A stretch of 64,000 bases of DNA from an uncultured Bacteroidota bacterium (GTDB lineage: Bacteria; Bacteroidota; Bacteroidia; Flavobacteriales_D; Crocinitomicaceae), in the NCBI GenBank assembly GCA_937899625.1, contig CALCCB010000163.1, positions 1 to 64,000 of the forward strand, given 5' to 3'. The notes beneath the pieces were generated by a model. The model saw nothing but the letters and a program-made list of their open reading frames with translations. It ran no database searches and was not told the DNA's origin. Numbering within the stretch: position 1 is the stretch's first letter; each line of letters begins with the position of its first letter. Of the stretch, positions 21,201 through 29,086 are shown in pieces. Made by a program: the position numbers and the translations under genes.

Positions 21201-21597
21201 TTACACTTGCTCTGAGCAATTCAATATTACCCACCTGAGCATCCAGATCGTCCTGAAGTTGTAGTGTATTCTTTAATCGATCCGAAACATCAGGAAAGAA
21301 CTTACCAATAATATCTGACGCTTGATAACGGTTTATTCGTTCACCGTACGAATAGATCTTTAGTGCTGGTAAAACAAAAAATCTAATTAAAACCGCAATA
21401 TTTAATAATATAAAGCTAAAAAACAGTCCAGCTCTCACAATAGAATTGAATCTACCGAAATACTCTAGCACTGTTACGAGCAAATAAGACATGATAAAAA
21501 TCCCAACGAAAAGGATCATTCCCTGAACCATACGGTTCTTGTAAAACTTTCGAATGAAAGCATCAATTTGCTCTAATAAATGATCGTATGCACTCAT
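18229..21597 (-). CDS. DUF4175-like large membrane/coiled-coil protein
   Basis: N-terminal TM segments, long Glu/Lys coiled-coil, Gly/Pro/Lys-rich C-terminal region (GGKGKPKSGN...PGGNKPGDKPGEGMGNKPGSQGQ). Confidence 0.7.
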   Translation of the reverse strand: MSAYDHLLEQIDAFIRKFYKNRMVQGMILFVGIFIMSYLLVTVLEYFGRFNSIVRAGLFFSFILLNIAVLIRFFVLPALKIYSYGERINRYQASDIIGKFFPDVSDRLKNTLQLQDDLDAQVGNIELLRASVIQRSSELAVVPFASAIDLKENRRYVKYLLPVFALLVVIGVAAPSMLTQGTERIVNYDEEFKIEAPFDFVLQTKDLTLEEGEDLDVSLELRGEQLPEFVYLISENGKFLMTRKAKNKFEGVIRKPKRSSEFKFLANDFESEPYEIKLVGKAIIGKLDATLNYPEYLGLKNETIANAGDMTIPEGTTIDWNVITKNTRNLRFKIGSKQSLFKTNGFKQRSVITDDTPVTIWLKSSTTDKTDSMKFTISVIKDAYPTISVEELQDSLSDGLRFFSGKIGDDHGLRSLQFVYTIISENGKKKEQRMNVRSVSGTDQRFDFAVDFRREELKLKDKIEYYFVVSDNDAVNGSKTTRSAVYNYQLPTLEELNETRDSELEKAKEDFKDLLNRTQDFQKDLNKLKKDVLNSKSSDWNKQNKLQELKQKQEDLFKSLEQLNNELSNSLEEKNQLSEVDQELLEKQEMIEKLLEELMDEELMNLLDQLEELMKENNKNDLKDKLDDIETTSDDMKNQLDRSLEMLKRLQVNEKIDDIEKELKNLAKEQEELKEAIEKDELSKEKAQEEQEKLNEKFSELKEDVNELNELNKELSNPMDIDSAFDKEEEIKENMKGASEDLQNNKEKKAGEKQQGAADEMKKMAESLDAMQQSSNKQQQEEDINSLRNILESLMTLSFDQEEVMLRFKRINDADPVYKRLGRKQRRIIDDTRQVRDSLMALAKRQPKIASFIDRELNSIKKNHDLALEDIDERRKDALGVHQQFVMTSYNNLALLLNEILQSMQQQMQSMMEGSGSCNNPGGKGKPKSGNSMSTGDMKQMLKKQLENMQKGMNPGGNKPGDKPGEGMGNKPGSQGQNMLGLGNKEIAKMAAEQTAIRQRLEQLRNELNRNGKGSGNKLNPLIKELEQQEKELINKNFTKETLNRQKDILTRLLESEKAIMERGFEEKRESKSGKNINNGNQIRFDEYNHEKLRQIEMLRSVDPSLNKYYRDKANEYFNRQL

Positions 21598-21747
21598 GTA
21601 TCTACTCTACAACCTACTAAGTTAATGAAGTAGAACGAGACCTCCACCTCTTTATTTATTTTTAACGATACACCGGCGCTTTCGGTACGTTCAATACATC
21701 AATAAATTCAGCTAATTCCGTTATCTTTGCGGTCAAATAAATCAAAT

Positions 21748-23277
21748 ATGTCAACTCAACCAGTAAGAGTAAGATTTGCCCCATCTCCAACAGGACCACT
21801 TCATATGGGAGGGGTGAGAACTGCTCTATATAATTATCTGTTTGCAAAGAAGAACAACGGAACATTTTTGATCCGTATCGAAGATACCGACCAAACCAGA
21901 TTTGTTCCTGGTGCACAAGAGTACATTATGGACGCCTTGAAATGGTGTGGGATAATGCCAACTGAAGGCCCTGGGCTTGGTGGTGATTTCGGGCCTTATG
22001 TTCAAAGTGAACGCAAGGATCTTTATCGTCCGTATGCAGAGCAACTGGTTGCAGAAGACAAGGCTTATTATGCTTTTGATTCAGCAGAAGATCTGGATCG
22101 AATGCGTGATCAAGCAAAACAAATGGGAATGCCCAACTGGCAATACAACAGTGTAACACGTATGAGCATGAAAAACTCACTAACACTGCCTCAGGACCAG
22201 GTAAGCGAGATGTTGGCCAATGGAACGCCATACGTTATACGTATGAAAATGCCACGTAACCACGATGTGCGCTTTGAAGATCTTATTAGAGGGTGGGTAG
22301 TTGTAAACACCAATAACCTTGATGATAAAGTTCTTTTTAAAAGTGATGGAATGCCGACCTATCACCTGGCGAATATCGTAGATGACCATTTAATGGAAAT
22401 CAGCCACGTGATTAGGGGAGAGGAATGGTTGCCATCTGCGCCGCTTCATGTTTTATTGTACCAAGCTTTTGGATGGGATATTCCACAATTTGCACATCTA
22501 CCTCTATTACTTCGTCCTGATGGAAATGGTAAATTATCTAAACGGGATGGTGATCGTTTAGGGTTTCCTGTCTTTCCAACCAACTGGACAACCTCTGAGG
22601 GTGAGTTATATTCTGGCTACAGAGAGAAAGGATATTTCCCTGGAGCGTTCATTAATATGCTTGCTTTCTTAGGGTGGAACCCTGGAACAACTCAAGAAAT
22701 TTTCTCATTGGAAGAACTTTCTGAGGTGTTTACTTTAGATCGTGTTTCCAAAGCAGGAGCAAAATTTGACCCTGACAAAACACGTTGGTTTCAGCAACAA
22801 TACTTAAGATCAAAATCAGATGAAGAGCTTGCGCAACTTCTCAAACTTGAAATCGAACAACCGATGTCTGATGAACAGCTAAAAGACATTTGTCATATGA
22901 TGAAAGAACGTGCAACTTTCATTTGTGACATAGTGACCGAAGGAGCATACCTTTTCTCAAGACCAACTTCGTATGATGAATCTACTGTTCAGAAAAAATG
23001 GAAGGAGGATTCAACTTCTTTAATGAATGAATGGATGAACAACATGGAAGGAATTGAACCTTTCAATTCTGAAAACATTGATGTTGCATTCAAAGACTTC
23101 CTTGAATCAAAAGGAATAAGTGTTGGTGCTGTTCTGCCTTTATTCAGATTACTCCTAACAGGTACGGGTACTGGTCCAAGTATGTTTGAAATCTCTCAAT
23201 ACCTTGGAAAAGAAGAATCCTTGCAAAGAATGCAAACCGGAATAGATGCTGTTAATCAGTTGAAAATCAATGCATGA
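21748..23277 (+). CDS. gltX: glutamyl-tRNA synthetase
   Basis: VRFAPSPTGPLHMGGVRTALYN (HIGH-like) and KLSKRDGDR (KLSKR). Start at the internal Met 21748 preferred over 21727. Confidence 0.96.
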   Translation: MSTQPVRVRFAPSPTGPLHMGGVRTALYNYLFAKKNNGTFLIRIEDTDQTRFVPGAQEYIMDALKWCGIMPTEGPGLGGDFGPYVQSERKDLYRPYAEQLVAEDKAYYAFDSAEDLDRMRDQAKQMGMPNWQYNSVTRMSMKNSLTLPQDQVSEMLANGTPYVIRMKMPRNHDVRFEDLIRGWVVVNTNNLDDKVLFKSDGMPTYHLANIVDDHLMEISHVIRGEEWLPSAPLHVLLYQAFGWDIPQFAHLPLLLRPDGNGKLSKRDGDRLGFPVFPTNWTTSEGELYSGYREKGYFPGAFINMLAFLGWNPGTTQEIFSLEELSEVFTLDRVSKAGAKFDPDKTRWFQQQYLRSKSDEELAQLLKLEIEQPMSDEQLKDICHMMKERATFICDIVTEGAYLFSRPTSYDESTVQKKWKEDSTSLMNEWMNNMEGIEPFNSENIDVAFKDFLESKGISVGAVLPLFRLLLTGTGTGPSMFEISQYLGKEESLQRMQTGIDAVNQLKINA

Positions 23278-23627
23278 GACATATAATTGAGGTAAATGGA
23301 ATAAAATTGTATGCATTCCATGGGTGTCTTGATGAAGAAGGAATGATAGGGGGAAACTACGTTATTGATGTTATGTTAAATACAAACTTCCGTGACGCGG
23401 CACTAGAAGACAACCTACAGAAAACGATCGACTACGTTTTTGTGAATAAGATCGTGGAGGAAGAAATGGAGATTCGTTCTAAACTAATTGAACATGTTGG
23501 ACACAGAATTATTCTTCGGTTAAAATCATCATTTCAATCGATAGAGTCAGTTCGTGTCAAGGTCACTAAAATTTCTCCTCCCATAAATGGGAATGTCGAA
23601 AATGTGGCAATAATCATAGAAGAGTAA
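23274..23627 (+). CDS. folB: dihydroneopterin aldolase
   Basis: GIKLYAFHGCLDEEGMIGGNYVIDV and RVKVTKISPPING; overlaps the gltX stop by 4 nt. Confidence 0.92.
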   Translation: MRHIIEVNGIKLYAFHGCLDEEGMIGGNYVIDVMLNTNFRDAALEDNLQKTIDYVFVNKIVEEEMEIRSKLIEHVGHRIILRLKSSFQSIESVRVKVTKISPPINGNVENVAIIIEE

Positions 23628-23665
23628 TTTACTTCCGGAAAAATTTATAGCTTTGCAACCAAGAT

Positions 23666-23737
23666 GGTCTCGTGGCCGAGAGGCTTAGGCAACGGTCTGC
23701 AAAACCGTGTACAGCGGTTCGAATCCGCTCGAGACCT
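23666..23737 (+). tRNA. tRNA-Cys (anticodon GCA)
   Basis: GGTCTCG acceptor pairs with CGAGACC; ACGGT-CTGCAAA-ACCGT anticodon arm; AGCGG-TTCGAAT-CCGCT T arm; U discriminator; CCA not encoded. Confidence 0.93.
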
Positions 23738-23740
23738 CAG

Positions 23741-23769
23741 AGCCCTTTTGAAAGAAAGGGCTTTTTTTT
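23741..23769 (+). terminator. rho-independent terminator after tRNA-Cys
   Basis: AGCCCTTT-TGAAAG-AAAGGGCT-T8. Confidence 0.8.
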
Positions 23770-23776
23770 GATACCT

Positions 23777-24496
23777 ATGTATTTAAACACTGAAACAACC
23801 ACCTCATTAGCTCTTTATTTGCTCATTGGATTTGGGTGTTTTTACCTTTATTGGTTCTTTTCTATCTCAGAAAGAATTAACCTTCTCTATCAGAAAAAAA
23901 ACATCGGAGATCAATGGTATGCCAATCGAGTGTTTCACTCAAAGCTTTTTGGCGCATTGACTATGGGGACACTACCATTTATCGCACTAGAAATTCTGAA
24001 TATAAATCCTTGGTTCAAGATGGAAATGGGGTTAATAATCAAACCTGATAAGTTACCCCTTGCGCTCTATTTAATAATTGGTTACTCTATATTATGGATT
24101 CCCTTCGCTTATTTTCAATCTAAATCACCAAAACACCAAAAACATTTTCCACAAATAAGAACAAAACAGTGGAACAAAATTATTTTCATGAAAGCAATTT
24201 CCGGTTGGGTAATTTACCTGATCGGTTACGAAGTTTTGTTTCGATCTCTTTTGTTGTTTCCATTTGTTTCAGTTCTTGGTCCTGCTTTAGCTATTGCACT
24301 TAATACAGCTTTATATTCTGCAGCACACCTTCCTAAGGGGTTTGGTGAAACCATTGGTTCAATCATTGTTGGCCTGTTCTTTGGGTATGTGGCAGTAGAA
24401 ACAGAAATGATCTTACCTGTCATTATTATGCATTGGGTCATGTCTATAAGTAACTTGTTTTTTAGTCTAAAACATCACCCTGAAATAAGGCTTTAA
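23777..24496 (+). CDS. CPBP family intramembrane metalloprotease
   Basis: GYEVLFRSLLLF, SAAHLPKG and IIMHWVMSISN motifs with multiple TM segments. Start at 23777 because the longer ORF start (23672) lies in the tRNA gene. Confidence 0.85.
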   Translation: MYLNTETTTSLALYLLIGFGCFYLYWFFSISERINLLYQKKNIGDQWYANRVFHSKLFGALTMGTLPFIALEILNINPWFKMEMGLIIKPDKLPLALYLIIGYSILWIPFAYFQSKSPKHQKHFPQIRTKQWNKIIFMKAISGWVIYLIGYEVLFRSLLLFPFVSVLGPALAIALNTALYSAAHLPKGFGETIGSIIVGLFFGYVAVETEMILPVIIMHWVMSISNLFFSLKHHPEIRL

Positions 24497-24498
24497 GA

Positions 24499-25359
24499 AT
24501 GAAAACAGATCATTTTCATAACAAAGTTGTTATCATTACCGGTTCTGCACAAGGAATTGGAAAACGAACAGCAGAAATGCTGGCTAAAAGGGGGGCAAAG
24601 GTTGTTATCAATTCAAGGAAGCAGGAAAAAGTGACTTCGGTTGTCGAAACTATTAATAATGGGGGTGGAAATGCTATTGGATTGAGCGGTGATGTTTCTA
24701 GTTATGAATTCTGTTGTGAACTTAGAGATTTTACTTTGAGTCACTTTAGTCGAATAGATTACCTAATAAACAATGCAGCCCTGGCGTCGAAGGGAGGGAT
24801 TTTAGATACGGAGCCTCATCTTTTTGAAGAAGTCTATAAGGTCAATATTTTTGGGGGTCTAAATGCTGCTAAAGCAGTTGTGGACGAACTTATTAAAACC
24901 AAAGGAGGCATATTGTTTATTTCTTCTTTAGCAGGTGTAATTGGGCTGCCTTCTTACTTTTTATATTCCTCAACCAAGAGCGCAGTTGCAACAATTGCAG
25001 AAAGTCTGAGTAATGAATTGTATGATAAAGGGGTGTTTGTGGGGGTACATATTCCTGGGTTTACCGAAAACGACCCTGATAAAAACATTATACTTCCGAA
25101 TGGCGAAATAGTTATTTTACCGAAAAGAACCAATGTTAAAGTGTTATCGAGGGACACCACTGTAAAGCGAATTATTCTCCAACTAGAAAAAAGGAAATTC
25201 AAGTCCTATTCAAGCTTTTCGGGTTACTTCTTGGAGTACTTATATAGGTTAAGCCCCCCTCTTTCTTTGTTGTTCATCCGTATGAACAGACAGCGAATCA
25301 TGATCAGCGACACTTTTGCAGCTCATCCTATTTATCAGAGAAAAAAACGAAAGAAATAA
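24499..25359 (+). CDS. short-chain dehydrogenase/reductase
   Basis: VIITGSAQGIGKRTAEML; YLINNAA; catalytic YSSTKSA. Confidence 0.93.
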   Translation: MKTDHFHNKVVIITGSAQGIGKRTAEMLAKRGAKVVINSRKQEKVTSVVETINNGGGNAIGLSGDVSSYEFCCELRDFTLSHFSRIDYLINNAALASKGGILDTEPHLFEEVYKVNIFGGLNAAKAVVDELIKTKGGILFISSLAGVIGLPSYFLYSSTKSAVATIAESLSNELYDKGVFVGVHIPGFTENDPDKNIILPNGEIVILPKRTNVKVLSRDTTVKRIILQLEKRKFKSYSSFSGYFLEYLYRLSPPLSLLFIRMNRQRIMISDTFAAHPIYQRKKRKK

Positions 25360-25367
25360 TTCAGTTG

Positions 25368-26216
25368 TTATCTAATTATCTGAAGTGATGAAAACTTACT
25401 GATTGGTGTTTTATCATTCACAACACCTGTAAAGTAGTATAAGTACGTTCCTGGTTGGACAGGGTTTCCGTTTAAATCCATTCCGTTCCAGTTAAATTTA
25501 GGATCATTTGAAGTATACACTACCTTATTGGATTTATCCATGATCACCATGTTAAAATCCTGTATTTCGTAATCTTTAAAATCAATAAAAAACTCATCGT
25601 GTTGTCCGTCATTATTTGGCGAAAACACGTTTGGTAATACAACCTCGATACTTTGCTTTTCTTGCTTTATACCTGTTTTCTTAGCTTGTTCTTCTTGAAC
25701 ACGAGTCTCTTTCTCTTTATTCTCCTTATTTTCCTGGCTTTCGGCTACTACAGTCTTTTCTTCTCTTTTTCTTTCTTTTAGAGGAGTATAACTTGGTGTT
25801 GTCTTGGGTTGTAGGGTGTCTATAACGACCGTTTCTGTGTGATTTTCCTGATTCTTGTTCTTTTCTTTCTCTTCAACAGAAACAGTTTTGTTTTTATCAT
25901 TATCAAACAAGTCAGCGTACTCCTTATTTTCAGATAAACGCTCTTCTTGAAGAACTACTACCGACTTTGACTCCGGTTTACTTATCTCTTCTTTCTCCTG
26001 GGAAATCAAATAAACCCCTGTGACGATCGCTGCGGTTGAAACCGCACCAATGATCAATTTAGAAACAATGGAAATCCCAGAAGAAGCAACAGATCCAGCG
26101 GCAACTTTTGCAGAAACAGCTTCCCAAAGCTCTGGTCTAACCGGAACCTCATGAGAGCCTAATTGCTCACGAAATAGACCTTTTATTTTATCGCTGTTTT
26201 CCATGTATCTTTTCAA
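25368..26216 (-). CDS. predicted anti-sigma factor with C-terminal CHU_C (T9SS type B-like) domain
   Basis: Cytoplasmic-type N-terminus (RPELWEAVSAKV), one TM (SKLIIGAVSTAAIVTGVYLIS), K/E-rich linker, then VVLPNVFSPNNDGQHDEFFIDFKDYEI...PGTYLYYFTGVV...; overlaps the ECF sigma gene. Confidence 0.75.
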   Translation of the reverse strand: MKRYMENSDKIKGLFREQLGSHEVPVRPELWEAVSAKVAAGSVASSGISIVSKLIIGAVSTAAIVTGVYLISQEKEEISKPESKSVVVLQEERLSENKEYADLFDNDKNKTVSVEEKEKNKNQENHTETVVIDTLQPKTTPSYTPLKERKREEKTVVAESQENKENKEKETRVQEEQAKKTGIKQEKQSIEVVLPNVFSPNNDGQHDEFFIDFKDYEIQDFNMVIMDKSNKVVYTSNDPKFNWNGMDLNGNPVQPGTYLYYFTGVVNDKTPISKFSSLQIIR

Positions 26217-26727
26217 TTCGTTCTCTTAAGTATGCTCTTGCTCTGGAATATTGTGACTTGCTTGTTGACTCATTCACACCTAACATTTCTGCTATTTCTG
26301 CGTGAGAATACCCCTCAATGGCAAAAAGGTTAAACACCGTTTTGTACCCATCCGGCATACTCATTACCAACTTCATTAGATCTTCAGCCATCAATCCCTC
26401 GACGATATAATCGTTAGAGTCCAATTTAAACTCAACACTATCCACATCGGTGTCTCCCAACAATCTTCCGTTCTTACGGATCTGATCTAGGGCTGTATTC
26501 ACCATAATTCTCCGTATCCATCCCTCTAACGATCCTTGTTGCTTAAAGGCACCCAACTTTAAAAATACCTTTACAAAACCATCCTGAAGTATGTCCTCGG
26601 CTTCATCAATATCCTTTGCATAACGCTGACAAACAGCCAGCATTTTTGGAGCAAACCTTTCAAACAACGTTTTCTGAGCTCTCTGATTTCCTCTAACACA
26701 TTCTTCTACCAAAGAATAATCATTCAT
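26188..26727 (-). CDS. ECF RNA polymerase sigma factor (sigma-70 family)
   Basis: AEDILQDGFVKVFLKL, LEGWIRRIMVNTALDQIRK, YSHAEIAEMLGVNESTSKSQYSRARAYLRE. Start at 26727 (MNDYSLVEE) preferred over 26775. Confidence 0.93.
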   Translation of the reverse strand: MNDYSLVEECVRGNQRAQKTLFERFAPKMLAVCQRYAKDIDEAEDILQDGFVKVFLKLGAFKQQGSLEGWIRRIMVNTALDQIRKNGRLLGDTDVDSVEFKLDSNDYIVEGLMAEDLMKLVMSMPDGYKTVFNLFAIEGYSHAEIAEMLGVNESTSKSQYSRARAYLRERIEKIHGKQR

Positions 26728-26832
26728 AGTGCTCGTATGATCCGATAGACCTGTATTGTTAGAAAAAGGTTGCACAAAGAATAAAATTACCTTTAAAAAC
26801 TACTATTTTCGTCGCACTAAGACAAACAGCTA

Positions 26833-28071
26833 ATGGCAAAAACGCTCATTTTACTTTTTTGTGTTTTGTTATCGACAATCACTTTTGCCAGCAAAGTAAA
26901 CACATTATGTATCAAAACCGGTGATTGGACTGGTTTATTGTCTATAAATGAAACAACGACTCTTCCTTTTAAACTCACCATCCAAAAATTAGACAAGAAG
27001 AAGTATAAGTACACTATTCTTAATGGAAACGAGAAAATAGAACTCAAGTCTGATCGTATAATCAATGATTCGCTTGTGTTGGATTTTCCTTCTTTTGACT
27101 CTTATCTTGTATTGAAAGTGGGTAAAAAGGTATTAAATGGACATTGGTTTAATCGAAATAAAAAGAATTACTCCATTCCGTGTAAAATTACCTACGGGTA
27201 CAAACATCGATTTGAAAGTCCGCAACTCTATCTCAGTAATTTTATTCCAGCGGACTTCAATGGTAAGTGGGAGTGTGACTTTGAGCCGGGTACACCTTCA
27301 GTATATAAGGCTTCGGGGATTTTCCAAGCACAGGGAAATTACGTAGAGGGAACATTTCTTACAGAAACAGGAGATTACCGATTTTTAGAAGGAAACATTG
27401 TTAGAGATAGCTTGTACCTATCTTGTTTTGATGGTTCTCATGCGTTTCTATTCACTGGACATCTTGCAGAAGGAAATATCCATGGTAAATTTTATAGTGG
27501 AAAACACTGGCAATCCGACTGGACTGCAGTTAGAAATGATAAATTCGAATTAACGAGTCCGGATTCCCTAACTTATCTGGTTTCAAAAGAGGAGTTTTCC
27601 TTTTCATTGAAAGATCTTGAGGGAAATGATTTCAACTTTCCACAAGAAAAATTCACCAACAAAGTAACCATCATTCAGATCATGGGTACATGGTGTCCAA
27701 ACTGTATGGATGAAACAAGATATTTCAAAGAGTTGTACGATAAATATCATTCATCAGGCTTGGAAATTATTTCTGTAGGATATGAAGTTGGAGATGATTT
27801 CAACCAACAATCTCAAAAGATCAAAACGCTAAAAGAAAGGTATGATCTGGAATTTACATTTCTCGTGGGTGGATCTGCTAATAAAGGACTTGCTGCTTCG
27901 CAATTTTCAATGCTAAATAACATTATCTCTTTTCCAACAGCAATATTTATTGATAAAGCTGGAAACGTTAAAAAGATCCACACAGGATTCAACGGACCAG
28001 GCACAGGTGAGTATTACACAGAATACACACAGACCACGGAAGAGCTTATTCGTACGCTTTTATCAGAATAA
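26833..28071 (+). CDS. TlpA/AhpC-TSA-like thioredoxin-fold protein
   Basis: N-terminal signal peptide; IIQIMGTWCPNCMDETRYFKELY redox WCPNC motif. Confidence 0.9.
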   Translation: MAKTLILLFCVLLSTITFASKVNTLCIKTGDWTGLLSINETTTLPFKLTIQKLDKKKYKYTILNGNEKIELKSDRIINDSLVLDFPSFDSYLVLKVGKKVLNGHWFNRNKKNYSIPCKITYGYKHRFESPQLYLSNFIPADFNGKWECDFEPGTPSVYKASGIFQAQGNYVEGTFLTETGDYRFLEGNIVRDSLYLSCFDGSHAFLFTGHLAEGNIHGKFYSGKHWQSDWTAVRNDKFELTSPDSLTYLVSKEEFSFSLKDLEGNDFNFPQEKFTNKVTIIQIMGTWCPNCMDETRYFKELYDKYHSSGLEIISVGYEVGDDFNQQSQKIKTLKERYDLEFTFLVGGSANKGLAASQFSMLNNIISFPTAIFIDKAGNVKKIHTGFNGPGTGEYYTEYTQTTEELIRTLLSE

Positions 28072-28500
28072 TTAACAGCTGATCTTATCCACCCTGCGCT
28101 GGTGTCTCCCTCCTTCAAAAGAAGTAGTTAAAAAAGTATCAACCATTTCTATTGCCTGTTTAGTTGATATAAACCTTGCCGGTAAAGCAATAATATTTGC
28201 GTCATTGTGCTCACGTGCCAGTTGGGCAATTTCTTTTTTCCAGCACAACGCGGAGCGAATCCCCTGATGTTTATTTGCTGTCATGTTTATTCCATTTCCT
28301 GATCCACAGATTATTATTCCAAGCATTCCAGGATTATTCTCAACCATTTCTGCAACAGGATGGGCATAATCAGGATAATCGATACTATCCTCAGAATAGC
28401 ATCCAAAATCCTTTAGTTTATATCCTCTCTGTTTTAAATAAGAGATCAGCTCTTCCTTTAAAGAAAAGCCAGCATGGTCTGCACCTATTGGAATTATCAT
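28072..28500 (-). CDS. rpiB: ribose-5-phosphate isomerase B
   Basis: IPIGADHAGFSLKEEL; GIIICGSGNGINMTANK. Confidence 0.95.
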   Translation of the reverse strand: MIIPIGADHAGFSLKEELISYLKQRGYKLKDFGCYSEDSIDYPDYAHPVAEMVENNPGMLGIIICGSGNGINMTANKHQGIRSALCWKKEIAQLAREHNDANIIALPARFISTKQAIEMVDTFLTTSFEGGRHQRRVDKISC

Positions 28501-29086
28501 ATCTTGGATTTTAAAATCAAAACAAAGGTATCTTTAATGAACATTTCAATCAAGATATAAACATTCTAGAAATTAACAAAAATACACTTGTTTGATTATG
28601 TGATAGTTAAGTATAGGGGTAATTAACAGACTATTTAGAAAAACTGTTTATAAACGATGAAATCAATTTAAAACTATTCCTTGCTTTCTCCAATTATAAT
28701 TTCAGATTCAAATAATAACTGAAAGTTCCTACAATAGTTTAAGGAATATTTAGATAACTTTTACATACGGTTAATAACAGATTAACAGTGAATCCATTCA
28801 TTAAAGAATTAACACAATATAAATTCAATCATTTGTGAATAAATATACAATCCATTAAAAATCAATATTTTAACATGATTATAAAATGTTTGTAACAACA
28901 ATTATTTAGTGAATAACCATTTATCAAAGGAATAGTTAAGTCATTTACGAACATATCAACAACCTTAATAAGAATGAATAAATATGTTTTATAAAATATT
29001 CTTTTTTAATCTTATTTACCGAAAAAGGAAGACATCCTTCAGACTAGGTAAACCCATATATTTGTTCTAAATCAGTAAGTGTCAAT
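28501..29086. other. gene-free, very AT-rich divergent intergenic region with DnaA-box-like 9-mers
   Basis: No coding ORF on either strand in the track; many TTAA/AATA runs; TGTGAATAA at 28834-28842; AGTGAATAA at 28908-28916; GTTTATAAAC palindrome at 28646-28655. Confidence 0.6.

Noticed and set aside
22391-22411. Additional CACGTG-containing site (cagccacgtgatta) as a fourth parS
   Set aside because: Only the central hexamer matches; flanks do not resemble TGTTTCACGTGAAACA, and it is within gltX.
23672-23776. N-terminal extension of the CPBP protease ORF
   Set aside because: Translates the tRNA-Cys gene and its terminator; the real start is the ATG at 23777.
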